From an uncultured Porphyromonadaceae bacterium (GTDB taxonomy: Bacteria > Bacteroidota > Bacteroidia > Bacteroidales > Muribaculaceae), in NCBI GenBank assembly GCA_900540625.1, contig UQGP01000031.1, positions 1-30,449 on the forward strand: a stretch of 30,449 bases of DNA, written 5' to 3'. The position numbers and the translations under genes are program-made. Each line of letters opens with the position of its first letter. Position 1 is the stretch's first letter. This document shows, piece after piece, positions 8,493 through 16,752 of this stretch. The notes under the pieces were generated by a model. That model saw only the letters and a program-made list of their open reading frames with translations, was not told where the DNA came from and ran no database searches.

Positions 8493-9617
8493 TTATTTCT
8501 TGATAAGCAGCAGGATTACCGTGATTGTGATGTCAAAGAGTACGATTTTGGCGTTGGCATTGGCGGCGATATCCGAAGCTGCATTATTGATGGTTTGGAA
8601 GAGCCCTACGGCATTTTTTTCGTTGATAAACGGCGAAAATCGTACGCTGAATTCGCTTTCGCGATCGGTCATGACGTTTAGGCGCGGGTCGTGAAGATTG
8701 TTGATGAAGTTTTCACGTATCATTCGGCTGCAATAAGCGAGAAAGCGTAAGATGCCTTCACGTTTTTCGGCTGCGACCTCAACGGACCAAGCCTTTAGCG
8801 CACGTACGTCTCGTCTGTAAGCGCTACGCATCAGGTTCTTGAACCATTCGAGATATTTGTCTGTGTCATCATGCGTTGCACTCAGTGCCAGAGCACGATT
8901 GATACTGCCCTGAGCCAGCACGGCTACGCGCATAGCAGTCGCCGAATCCAAGGAGGTGACGCCGGTGATGTATTCTGCCACTTTTTCATCGCTGTAACGG
9001 TGAACTTTGATGCGCTGTACGCGTGAATATATAGTGGGTAGTATTTCGCGCGGATTGTCCGAGGTCATGATGAACAATGTGTCGGGGTATGGTTCCTCGA
9101 CAATCTTCAGCATCTTGTTGGCTGTATCCTCGTTCATGCGCTCAGGCAACCACATCAGTACGCTCTTGTATCGTGCCGAGTGGGAGGTGTAGGATAGGCG
9201 ACGTATAAGTTCGTTGCCTTCCTCGACATAGAATTTCGGCTGGGCGTTGGTGTTGTCCAGCATCGCCGGCCATTTGTCGAAATCCATAAACGGATTTTGA
9301 TCCATGAAGGTGTTGAATTCCTGTCGGAAATCATCGCTGATGGTAGGCTTGCTGTTTTTCTTGGCTACGGGGAAAGAGTAGAGTGTGTCTATGAATTGGT
9401 GCGCCTGGTGCTGACGACATGCCGGGCATGTGCCGCAACTATCGCCATCATGGCGGTTGTCGCATTGTATATATTGGGCCAATGCGCGAGCCAGAGCAAA
9501 CTTGCCGCAGCCTTCGGGTCCTTCGAGCAGCAGCGCGTGCGGCAGTCGCCCGCTGTCCACCATCTGAGCGAGATCGCGTTTGATGTCGCTATGTCCGGGA
9601 ATGTCGGCAAATCTCAT
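8493..9617 (-). CDS. holB: DNA polymerase III subunit delta' (clamp loader)
   Basis: AAA+ clamp-loader subunit related to HolB/DnaX. It opens with FADIPGHSDIKRDL, as in delta' proteins, then a P-loop GPEGCGKFALARA, a zinc module with cysteines in CDNRHDGDSCGTCPAC, a sensor-like KMLKIVEEPYPDTLFIM segment, and SRVQRI where tau/delta' proteins usually have SRC (here Cys is replaced by Val). The 374-aa length fits Bacteroidetes delta'. A central insert of about 40 residues after the zinc module (NSKPTISDDFRQEFNTFM and following) is typical of this phylum as far as I recall. The gene begins 5 nt after mlaF, so it is read as part of that operon. Role: loading the beta clamp during replication. Confidence 0.88.
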   Translation of the reverse strand: MRFADIPGHSDIKRDLAQMVDSGRLPHALLLEGPEGCGKFALARALAQYIQCDNRHDGDSCGTCPACRQHQAHQFIDTLYSFPVAKKNSKPTISDDFRQEFNTFMDQNPFMDFDKWPAMLDNTNAQPKFYVEEGNELIRRLSYTSHSARYKSVLMWLPERMNEDTANKMLKIVEEPYPDTLFIMTSDNPREILPTIYSRVQRIKVHRYSDEKVAEYITGVTSLDSATAMRVAVLAQGSINRALALSATHDDTDKYLEWFKNLMRSAYRRDVRALKAWSVEVAAEKREGILRFLAYCSRMIRENFINNLHDPRLNVMTDRESEFSVRFSPFINEKNAVGLFQTINNAASDIAANANAKIVLFDITITVILLLIKK

Positions 9618-9622
9618 GACTT

Positions 9623-10438
9623 TCAGCGTTTTTGTGCGTCCATACTATGGCGCCTGGCGGCACCTACCGCGTTAAGACCGTATTTGACAATGTATTCTTT
9701 GACTTCCTGGAAGAGGTCGGTGGCAAAAACAAAGTCGTTGAGCGCCTGATTGTCGGACGAAAATATAAGGTCTTTATTACCGGTCCATTCGCAGTACCCT
9801 TTATTGATGAATATGATATTTTCGCCGATGCCGAGCACCGAGTTCATATCGTGGGTGTTGATGACGGTAGTGATATTGTATTCGTGCGTGATATCGCTTA
9901 GCAGTTCGTCTATGAGTATGGATGTCTTGGGGTCGAGGCCGCTGTTGGGCTCATCGCAGAACAAGTAGCGAGGGTTCAACGCTATGGCGCGGGCGATGGC
10001 GACACGTTTTTGCATACCGCCGGAAATTTCGCTGGGATACTTGTTTTCGGCGCCTAACAGGTTGACGCGTTCAAGGCAGAACATAGCGCGTTCGCGAATT
10101 TCGGCTTGGCTTTTAGAAGTGAACATTACCAAAGGGAACATAACGTTACCCAATACTGTTTCGCTGTCAAAAAGTGCCGAGCCTTGAAAGAGCATACCTA
10201 TTTCCTGTCGCAAGTCCTTGCGCTGCTGCCTGTCCATAGATATTACGTCGCGGCCGTCAAAGAGAATCTCGCCGCTCTCGGGTGTGAGCAGACCCACCAG
10301 AGACTTCATAAGTACGGTTTTGCCCGAGCCGCTTTGACCGATGATAAGGTTGGTCTTGCCTGTGGCGAAAGTAGCGCTGACTTTGTGTAGTACGGTGCGC
10401 CCGTCAAAGGATTTGGTTATATCTTTTACCTCAATCAT
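9623..10438 (-). CDS. mlaF: ABC transporter ATPase, MlaF family (phospholipid/organic solvent transport)
   Basis: ATP-binding subunit of an Mla/Ttg2-type lipid transport system. All ABC motifs are visible: Walker A GQSGSGKT, Q-loop in GMLFQGSALFDS, signature SGGMQKRVAIARA, Walker B YLFCDEPNSGLDP and the H-loop NTHD. The LFQGSALFDSETVLGNV and DEPNSGLDP stretches are characteristic of MlaF. The 271-aa length is normal. Its ATG overlaps the TGA of mlaE by 4 nt (ATGA), indicating translational coupling. The usual substrate-binding MCE protein (MlaD) is not encoded next; holB follows instead. Likely acts with MlaE in the inner membrane to move phospholipids between membranes. Confidence 0.92.
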   Translation of the reverse strand: MIEVKDITKSFDGRTVLHKVSATFATGKTNLIIGQSGSGKTVLMKSLVGLLTPESGEILFDGRDVISMDRQQRKDLRQEIGMLFQGSALFDSETVLGNVMFPLVMFTSKSQAEIRERAMFCLERVNLLGAENKYPSEISGGMQKRVAIARAIALNPRYLFCDEPNSGLDPKTSILIDELLSDITHEYNITTVINTHDMNSVLGIGENIIFINKGYCEWTGNKDLIFSSDNQALNDFVFATDLFQEVKEYIVKYGLNAVGAARRHSMDAQKR

Positions 10439-11184
10439 TGCAGTAAGAGTTTGGTCAACAGGACGTCGAACATTAATATCAATATACTACTGGACACTAC
10501 GCCGTTGGTGCTGGCCTTGCCCACTTCGAGCGCGCCTCCCTTGACATGGTAGCCGTAGAAGGACGATACCGAAGTGATGATGAACGAGAATGCCAGGCAC
10601 TTGATCAGGCCGTACCATACGTACCACTCGTTGAAGAGCGCCTGCAAGCCGTAGACATAGCGAGACACGGTGATGATATCCGTGAATACGGCCACCAAGT
10701 ATCCTCCGACAAATGCGGTGCCTATAGAGAATATCACCAATATCGGCATAAACAAAAGGAAGCCTAATACCTTGGGAAGTACAAGATAGTTGGCCGAATT
10801 GACGCCCATAATTTCGAGCGCGTCAATCTGTTCGGTCACTCGCATGGTGCCTATCTCGGAGGCAATGTTGGACCCGACCTTGCCCGCAAGTATCAGACAG
10901 AGTATCGAGTTGGAGAATTCAAGAAGCACGATGTCACGCGTGGCCAGGCCTACGGTGTAGCTTGGAATGAGCGGTGAGGCTATGTTCAACTGCATTTGGA
11001 TGGCGATGACTGCGCCGATAAACACCGAGATAATCATTACCAACGGGATCGAATCGATACCCAATTTCATAATCTCGGCGACCGTGCGCTTGAAAAACAC
11101 CTTCCATTTCTCAGGTAGGGAGAACACGCGCCGCATAAAGATGCAGTAGCGTCCGAAGGTAGCTAAGGAATTGGCTAAAAGCAT
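10435..11184 (-). CDS. mlaE: ABC transporter permease, MlaE family
   Basis: Inner-membrane permease of the MlaE/DUF140 family. About five hydrophobic segments follow an N-terminal amphipathic helix (SLPEKWKVFFKRTVAEIMKLG). Family signs include GKVGSNIASEIGTMRVTEQIDALEIMGVNSANYLVLPKVLGF, the highly conserved cytoplasmic EIGTMRVTEQIDALE element (split here only for description), and the C-terminal GGALEVGKASTNGVV. I place the start at ATG 11184 (MLLANSLATFGRY); the frame is open further upstream to 11358, but that extension is Cys/His/Arg rich, unlike the family, and would overlap the promoter. The product is then 249 aa, the usual size. It is the first gene of the mla operon. Confidence 0.9.
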   Translation of the reverse strand: MLLANSLATFGRYCIFMRRVFSLPEKWKVFFKRTVAEIMKLGIDSIPLVMIISVFIGAVIAIQMQLNIASPLIPSYTVGLATRDIVLLEFSNSILCLILAGKVGSNIASEIGTMRVTEQIDALEIMGVNSANYLVLPKVLGFLLFMPILVIFSIGTAFVGGYLVAVFTDIITVSRYVYGLQALFNEWYVWYGLIKCLAFSFIITSVSSFYGYHVKGGALEVGKASTNGVVSSSILILMFDVLLTKLLLQ

Positions 11185-11311
11185 ATTGTAGTGTTGTCTT
11201 GTTTCATCGTTGTGCCGGGCGGCTTTGTGTCGTGGCCTGCGGTGACATTCTGTCGGACAGTCGGGTGCATAGTGAGACGCCACACGTGCCGATGTTCGGC
11301 CAAACAATGTA

Positions 11312-11343
11312 CAAAAATACGGCTTTTTGGCGAATGAGCCAAG
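11312..11343 (-). promoter_or_regulatory. Bacteroidetes-type promoter for mlaEF operon
   Basis: On the minus strand CTTG (one mismatch from TTTG) at 11343-11340 is followed after 20 nt by TATTTTTG (TAnnTTTG) at 11319-11312, matching the -33/-7 pattern of the Bacteroidetes primary sigma factor. Transcription would start near 11305, leaving a leader of about 120 nt before mlaE. This also argues against the longer mlaE start at 11358. Confidence 0.6.
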
Positions 11344-11440
11344 TTTTTTCTCAGCCAATATGCACCATAGGACAGCATTGGCGCCGTTTGGGCAATAATT
11401 ACTTGCAATCCTTGTATATATTGACGTCGCCGAAGATAAT

Positions 11441-12028
11441 TCAGGGAGTGAGAGTGCCGGACGCCTCGAAGAAGCGGCGGTAATATGCGGCTTTGGCTTC
11501 GAGTGCCAGGGGATAGGCGCGTGAGGTGGACGGCATACGCCATATTTCCAGCTTACCGAAGGCGGTGTGCATACCCATAGATGGTACGGATGTGCCGGTC
11601 TGTGCGGCTACAATCTCGGAAGCTTTCTGCCCTGTGGTTGCTATGGCACGCAGACTGCGTATCTTGGCTGCCAATGCCGGGATGTCGCGCATACGTACCA
11701 CTTCAAGGTCTTTGTCTGAAGCGGTACCGCGTGTGCGTCGCGCGTCTAATACGGTGTCGCTTAGTGCAATACCATGTAGGTCAAGTAGCGACTTTATGCG
11801 GCCAAGCCTGAACGAGCGCGTTGTTTTGTCGTATAAGGACGTAGCATCGCCATCGAATATCAGACCCATAATTCGCCAAAAGTCATTGGTGGCGTTGGGG
11901 TAATAAAAGTCCATACTCCAGCGATGCGACCCTGGCGGAAAAGTGCCGAGTAGCAATACGCGTGCATCCTCCGGAACGTAAGGTTCCCACGGGTGATGTT
12001 CGACGGGTATAGACGTATTTTGTTGCAT
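11441..12028 (-). CDS. Uracil-DNA glycosylase superfamily protein (Mug / hypoxanthine glycosylase-like)
   Basis: Base-excision repair enzyme of the uracil-DNA glycosylase superfamily. Motif 1 is VLLLGTFPPGSHRWSMDFYYP followed by N-x-FW (NDFWRIMG), which resembles the DNA-deoxyinosine glycosylase and Mug-type branches, not family 1 UNG. The second motif near the C-terminus is RMPSTSRA, in place of the HPS loop. The 195-aa length suits a single-domain glycosylase. The base specificity (uracil, hypoxanthine or other) cannot be read from the sequence. It follows the TPR gene by 48 nt on the same strand with no promoter visible between them, so co-transcription is likely. The gap to mlaE (11185-11440) contains the mla promoter. 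Confidence 0.8.
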   Translation of the reverse strand: MQQNTSIPVEHHPWEPYVPEDARVLLLGTFPPGSHRWSMDFYYPNATNDFWRIMGLIFDGDATSLYDKTTRSFRLGRIKSLLDLHGIALSDTVLDARRTRGTASDKDLEVVRMRDIPALAAKIRSLRAIATTGQKASEIVAAQTGTSVPSMGMHTAFGKLEIWRMPSTSRAYPLALEAKAAYYRRFFEASGTLTP

Positions 12029-12076
12029 GTATGACCTTTAGTGCTGTTTAAGCGTCGGACGGAGATGCAATCCTCA

Positions 12077-13564
12077 TTAGTCTCGTGGAGGATGTACATC
12101 AAAGGGATTATCACTGAATATCGGTTGCTTATGCGCTTCGCGAGCGTCAATAATTTTATCGGAGATATTCATAAGAATATCTAAGCAACGATAGTACAGT
12201 AATGTCCAATGAGGACTGCTATCTTTGATACCGGGCCATAATTTTTTGTTGTAGACAATCCCATTATAGCACATTTCGTGAGCTGTTTCGTATTCGCCGG
12301 TCTTGGCATAAGCGCAAACTATCATAGTGTACAATACCATGTCACACCGTTGCAATAATGCCGGGTCGGCTTCGACAGCATCTACGACATATTTGTATTT
12401 ACATCTCTCGAATGCGTTGATTACCAGTGTGGATGTCCACCATTCGGGAAGTTCTTCCGGTCCATATTCCTCCAAAATCCATAGCATTATTGCATATCCG
12501 GCTATGGCTGCTTTGGTCGTATCCAGTGTCTGAATGGCTTTGTACCATTTGTCCGGAGATACCATAGCCTTGGCTTCCGGCGACACAAATGCTTGTTTGA
12601 TAGCTTTGAGGCATGGCTTGTGGCCTACCACGAAAAAATTGTTGACGAGTGCCTCATAGTCTAAAGGGTTGGCTTGGAGTCGGTCGTTGATATAGGCTGA
12701 TGCTTCGTCCTTACGTCCATGCTCAACGAGCGAACGAACATACATGCGCATGATTTCAGCATCTTCCGGTATCTGTCGAAATATCTCGTACAAAGCATCC
12801 GGGTCGCCGCCGTTGTGATAGATTTTCAGAAATTTATGCTTCAAGGCTTGCTCGTTTTCCGGATTCATTGCCAATATAGTTTCTACCGTGTCGTCTATCT
12901 CGGCATCGTCGGCTTTGCTGTTGACCTGGGCTTCCAGTAGCAATTCCCAGTAAGAGAGAATAAAAGGTTTCTCGCTCACCAATTTTTCGATTACGGGCAC
13001 TGCGCGAGCATATTCTTGTCGGTCGAGCAAAGACATAGCCAATTCGTAGAGCAGGCAAGCACGATTGGACGAATAATCGACCACGTGTTCCAGGTTTTGT
13101 TCCAGCCAATCGAGGCTACTGCAATCGTTAACGGTGGTCACAAAACGTATGGTTTCCTCGTCATTCATCTTTGGCTTGTCGGCGAGTATGCGCTCCAATG
13201 CGGCGATAGCATTGTCGTTGTCACCATCATCGATATAGCCCTCTTTGATGGCGATAAGACGTTGAAGCAATGGTCTATCCGGCGCATCGCCACCGTGATC
13301 CCGGATGAATTCTATAGCGGCCTGAGGATCTATCTCGCTATAAAATATCAAACGCCGCTGTTCCATTTCCTTGCTTTCGGGAAAGTAGCGTGCTGCATAC
13401 ATCAGCGCCTCTATGCGAATGTAATCATCGCTCATATCCCCGGCATAGTCAAAAATTTCCACGATGTCATCGTTGTCAAAGAATGCCTTGTGTTCGGGGT
13501 CGCGAAGATATTGGCGAAATCGGGCTGTTAGTTCGTCGCGTTCGTAATCTGTTCCTTCATCCAT
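12077..13564 (-). CDS. Cytoplasmic tetratricopeptide-repeat-like protein
   Basis: 495-aa acidic, helical protein with no signal peptide or membrane segment. Repeated helix pairs such as NDNAIAALERILADKP, EYARAVPVIEKLVSEKP, KADDAEIDDTVETILAMNPEN and KDEASAYINDRLQANPLDYEAL have the TPR-like spacing with Pro at repeat ends. The N-terminal part (FFDNDDIVEIFDYAGDMSDDYIRIEALMYAARYFPES, in description only) resembles a conserved Bacteroidales protein of unknown function. TPR arrays usually mediate protein-protein contacts; no partner can be named. The start ATG at 13564 gives MDEGTDYERDEL. It lies downstream of glnS on the same strand (134 bp gap with a weak hairpin). Confidence 0.7.
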   Translation of the reverse strand: MDEGTDYERDELTARFRQYLRDPEHKAFFDNDDIVEIFDYAGDMSDDYIRIEALMYAARYFPESKEMEQRRLIFYSEIDPQAAIEFIRDHGGDAPDRPLLQRLIAIKEGYIDDGDNDNAIAALERILADKPKMNDEETIRFVTTVNDCSSLDWLEQNLEHVVDYSSNRACLLYELAMSLLDRQEYARAVPVIEKLVSEKPFILSYWELLLEAQVNSKADDAEIDDTVETILAMNPENEQALKHKFLKIYHNGGDPDALYEIFRQIPEDAEIMRMYVRSLVEHGRKDEASAYINDRLQANPLDYEALVNNFFVVGHKPCLKAIKQAFVSPEAKAMVSPDKWYKAIQTLDTTKAAIAGYAIMLWILEEYGPEELPEWWTSTLVINAFERCKYKYVVDAVEADPALLQRCDMVLYTMIVCAYAKTGEYETAHEMCYNGIVYNKKLWPGIKDSSPHWTLLYYRCLDILMNISDKIIDAREAHKQPIFSDNPFDVHPPRD

Positions 13565-13649
13565 AACGCTGTCCTGCTGTATTTTTGAGGTTTGGTATAC
13601 GGTGTGTTGTATGTGTCTGACTTATAGCGTGGTCGCTTGGGAGAGTAGA

Positions 13650-13682
13650 GGCCGCACATGCCGCGTACGAGCACGTGCGGCC
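13650..13682 (-). terminator. Stem-loop after glnS
   Basis: GGCCGCAC at 13650-13657 pairs perfectly with GTGCGGCC at 13675-13682. It lies 17 nt beyond the glnS stop. No U-tract follows on the minus strand, so this may be an RNA-stabilising hairpin and not a strict intrinsic terminator. Confidence 0.4.
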
Positions 13683-13698
13683 ATTGTCATGTGTCAAA

Positions 13699-15408
13699 TT
13701 ATTTCTTGGAAACTTTTTCCCAACTGTCTTTAAGCGCAATAGTGCGGTTGAACACCAGGTGTCCGGGTGTGCTGTCGTAGTCGGGCGTGAAGTATCCCAC
13801 ACGTTGGAACTGCAACTTGGTGCCACGTTCGGCGTTTTCGGCTACGAAAGGTTCCACCTTGGCATGTTCGATGACTTTGAGCGAGTCGGGGTTGAGCATT
13901 TCGCGGAAGTCGCGTTCGGTCTCTGCTGCGGGATTCTCGACATTGAACAGGCGGTCGTAGAGACGAACTTCGGCGTCTACGGCGTGTTGTGCCGAAACCC
14001 AGTGGAGTGTGCCTTTGACTTTGCGTGCTGCACCGGGAGCGCCACTGTGCGTGTCGGGGTCGTAGGTGCAGTGTATCTCCACGATATTGCCCTTGGCGTC
14101 CTTGACCACGTCTTGGCATTGCACGATGTATGCGCCTTTGAGACGGACCTCGCCACCGGGACACATGCGGAAGTACTTCTTGGGCGGATTCTCCATAAAG
14201 TCCTCTCGTTCGATAAGGATTTCGCGGCAGAAGGGCATAGAGTGTGTTCCGGCGCCTTCCTGCTCGGGGTTGTTGTCCATCTGAACCATTTCGACTTTGC
14301 CTTCGGGGTAGTTGGTGATGACCACCTTTACGGGGTTGAGCACGGCCATAACGCGAGTGGCGATGCGGTTGAGATCTTCGCGTACGGCAAATTCGAGCAG
14401 GCTGACGCTGTTGAGCGCTTCGTACTTGGTATATCCGATAGTGTCAATGAAATTGCGTATAGATGCGGGGGTAAATCCGCGGCGACGCATACCCGAGATG
14501 GTTGGCATACGCGGGTCATCCCATCCGGCTACGAGACCTTCCATAACCAGCTGACGCAGCTTGCGTTTGCTCATAACCGTGTATGTCAGGTTGAGGCGGT
14601 TAAACTCGATTTGTCGCGGGCAGTAGTTGCCGTCCTTGGCAAGTTCCTTGACAAAGTACTCGTACAGCGGGCGGTGGGGGACAAATTCGAGTGTGCATAT
14701 CGAGTGGGTGACGCCCTCGAAGAAGTCGCTCTGTCCGTGGGCAAAGTCATACATCGGGTACACCTTCCATTGAGTGCCTGTGCGGTGGTGGGGCGTCTTG
14801 ATGATGCGATACATGATGGGGTCGCGGAAATGCATATTGTCCGAGGCCATATCAATCTTGGCGCGCAGTACGCGTGAGCCTTCCTCGAATTCGCCGGCGT
14901 TCATGCGGTGGAACAGGTCGAGGTTCTCCTCGGGGGTGCGGTCGCGGTAGGGGCTGTTGATACCCGGAACAGTAGGCGAGCCTTTTTGTGCGGCTATTTC
15001 CTCGCTGCTTTGGTCATCGACATATGCTTTGCCCTCACGTATAAGGCGCTCTGCCAAGGCATACAGCTGTGGAAAGTAGTCCGAAGCATAATACTCACGG
15101 TCGCCCCAGTCGAAGCCAAGCCAATGAATGTCTTCGCGTATCGAATCTACGTACTCGACATCTTCCTTGACGGGGTTGGTGTCGTCAAAGCGCAGGTTGC
15201 AGGTGCCGCCGAATTTTTCGGCTATGCCGAAGTCCATACATATAGCCTTGGCATGGCCTATGTGCAGGTAGCCGTTGGGTTCGGGGGGGAAGCGCGTGTT
15301 CAGGCGTCCGTCGTTTTTGCCGGCTTGCAAGTCGTCATATACTATCTGTTCGACAAAGTTCATTCCTTTTTTCTCGTTGGTGTCGTTGGTCTCGGTATTA
15401 TCTGCCAT
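13699..15408 (-). CDS. glnS: Glutaminyl-tRNA synthetase
   Basis: Class I aminoacyl-tRNA synthetase that charges tRNA-Gln with glutamine in the cytoplasm. FPPEPNGYLHIGHAKAI contains the HIGH motif (H49-H52) and the GlnRS/GluRS signature; NLRFDDTNP follows, and VMSKRKL near residue 279 is the KMSKS equivalent (MSK form, as in E. coli GlnRS). The anticodon-binding beta-barrels occupy the C-terminal ~230 residues. At 569 aa it has the normal size without an extra YqeY domain. Having GlnRS means the organism can charge tRNA-Gln directly, without needing GatCAB for this tRNA. ATG at 15408 is preceded by an A-rich leader. No typical TAnnTTTG is visible in the 98 bp to ribBA. Confidence 0.96.
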   Translation of the reverse strand: MADNTETNDTNEKKGMNFVEQIVYDDLQAGKNDGRLNTRFPPEPNGYLHIGHAKAICMDFGIAEKFGGTCNLRFDDTNPVKEDVEYVDSIREDIHWLGFDWGDREYYASDYFPQLYALAERLIREGKAYVDDQSSEEIAAQKGSPTVPGINSPYRDRTPEENLDLFHRMNAGEFEEGSRVLRAKIDMASDNMHFRDPIMYRIIKTPHHRTGTQWKVYPMYDFAHGQSDFFEGVTHSICTLEFVPHRPLYEYFVKELAKDGNYCPRQIEFNRLNLTYTVMSKRKLRQLVMEGLVAGWDDPRMPTISGMRRRGFTPASIRNFIDTIGYTKYEALNSVSLLEFAVREDLNRIATRVMAVLNPVKVVITNYPEGKVEMVQMDNNPEQEGAGTHSMPFCREILIEREDFMENPPKKYFRMCPGGEVRLKGAYIVQCQDVVKDAKGNIVEIHCTYDPDTHSGAPGAARKVKGTLHWVSAQHAVDAEVRLYDRLFNVENPAAETERDFREMLNPDSLKVIEHAKVEPFVAENAERGTKLQFQRVGYFTPDYDSTPGHLVFNRTIALKDSWEKVSKK

Positions 15409-15506
15409 GATGTATATGTTTGTTGTTTTTGTGTATATGCTTGTGTCTGTTATATTTATACTTCTGCGTGTCTCAGCGTTTTGCAGATTTTGAATATTGA
15501 TTCGTG

Positions 15507-16736
15507 TCAGTCCACTTTGTGCAAATCGTGTCCCATGAGTTGCTTCTTGGTGTGCATATAGAAGCGGTTGTAGTTGTTCGGCTCGATTTCGATGGGCACA
15601 TTTTCCACGATTTCAAGGCCGTATCCCTGAAGGCCGATGCGTTTGACGGGATTGTTGGTGAGCAGTCGCATCTTGCGCACGCCTATCATATTGAGTATCT
15701 GAGCGCCTACGCCGTAGTCGCGTTCGTCGGCACGGTGACCCAGATGGATGTTTGCTTCCACTGTGTCCATGCCTTGTTCCTGGAGTTTGTAGGCGCGAAT
15801 TTTGTCCATAAGTCCGATACCGCGGCCTTCTTGGCTCAGGTATATGACGGCGCCGCGGCCCTCTTTCTCGATGGCACGCAGGGCTTGGTGCAGTTGCTCG
15901 CCGCAGTCACAGCGCTTCGAGCCGAAGATGTCTCCGGTGGCGCAAGACGAGTGCACGCGAACCAGTACCGGGGTCTCCGGATTGGATGCGATATCGCCCT
16001 TGATGATGGCTATATGCTCCAGCCCGTTATCCTTTTGGCGGAACGGTATGAGGCGAAAATGACCGTAGACCGTGGGCATATCCACCTCCGGCCCCATCTC
16101 AACGAGGCGTTCGTGTTCCAGCCGATAGTGTATCAAGTCGCGTATCGACACCAACGGCATTCCCCATTTCTGTGCCATAGCATATAGTTGCGGCAACCGA
16201 GCCATGGTTCCGTCCTCGTTCATCACCTCCATAAGTACACCCACGGGCTTTAATCCGGCCAGGCGAGCCAGATCGACGGCTGCCTCGGTATGCCCCGCGC
16301 GTCTGAGTACGCCTTGTTCCTGAGCATACAACGGATTAATATGCCCCGGGCGGCCGAAATCTTCGGGCTTGGCTTCCGGATTGGCCAACGCATTGAGCGT
16401 TGCGCAGCGGTCGTGCGCACTTACCCCCGTGGTGCAACCTTCCAGCAAGTCTACGGTGACGGTGAAAGGCGTGCCCAGCATCGAAGTATTGTCTTCGACT
16501 TGGCGGTCAAGGCCTAATTGGCGGCAGCGCGAAAGTGACATTGGGGCGCACAGCACACCACGTGCATTGTGAAGCATAAAATTGACTTGCTCGGGCGTAA
16601 TTTTCTCTGCGGCAACGATGATATCGCCTTCGTTTTCGCGGTCTTCATCGTCCACAACGATAATCATTTCACCACGGCCGAAGGCGGCGATGGCGTCGTC
16701 TATGGTGCTCAGTCGTATGTTGTCTTGCTCGCTCAT
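15507..16736 (-). CDS. ribBA: Bifunctional RibBA: DHBP synthase / GTP cyclohydrolase II
   Basis: Supplies both precursors of riboflavin. The N-terminal half is 3,4-dihydroxy-2-butanone 4-phosphate synthase (VDDEDRENEGD acidic loop, TGVSAHDR, GHINPL); the C-terminal half is GTP cyclohydrolase II, with zinc cysteines in SSCATGDIFGSKRCDCGEQ and the SQEGRGIGL motif. The 409-aa length is normal for fused RibBA. I chose ATG 16736 (MSEQDNIRL), because longer starts (16772, 16802) run into the lptF coding region and add non-conserved residues. It lies 16 bp after lptF and is likely co-transcribed. I saw no FMN riboswitch upstream, so flavin control by that route is unlikely here. Confidence 0.95.
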   Translation of the reverse strand: MSEQDNIRLSTIDDAIAAFGRGEMIIVVDDEDRENEGDIIVAAEKITPEQVNFMLHNARGVLCAPMSLSRCRQLGLDRQVEDNTSMLGTPFTVTVDLLEGCTTGVSAHDRCATLNALANPEAKPEDFGRPGHINPLYAQEQGVLRRAGHTEAAVDLARLAGLKPVGVLMEVMNEDGTMARLPQLYAMAQKWGMPLVSIRDLIHYRLEHERLVEMGPEVDMPTVYGHFRLIPFRQKDNGLEHIAIIKGDIASNPETPVLVRVHSSCATGDIFGSKRCDCGEQLHQALRAIEKEGRGAVIYLSQEGRGIGLMDKIRAYKLQEQGMDTVEANIHLGHRADERDYGVGAQILNMIGVRKMRLLTNNPVKRIGLQGYGLEIVENVPIEIEPNNYNRFYMHTKKQLMGHDLHKVD

Positions 16737-16752
16737 ATTGTTTAATGATAGT

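Noticed and set aside
11185..11358. N-terminal extension of mlaE to 11358
   Set aside because: Composition (His, Arg, Cys rich) does not fit the family, and a good promoter lies within it.
13675..14877. 400-aa open frame on the plus strand opposite glnS
   Set aside because: It is the antisense of a certain glnS gene; the product is Val/Gly/Phe-rich with no recognisable domain and follows from glnS codon use.
14908..15561. 217-aa plus-strand frame across the glnS-ribBA junction
   Set aside because: Overlaps conserved N-terminus of GlnRS and C-terminus of RibBA in antisense; hydrophobic end arises from A/T-rich spacer DNA.
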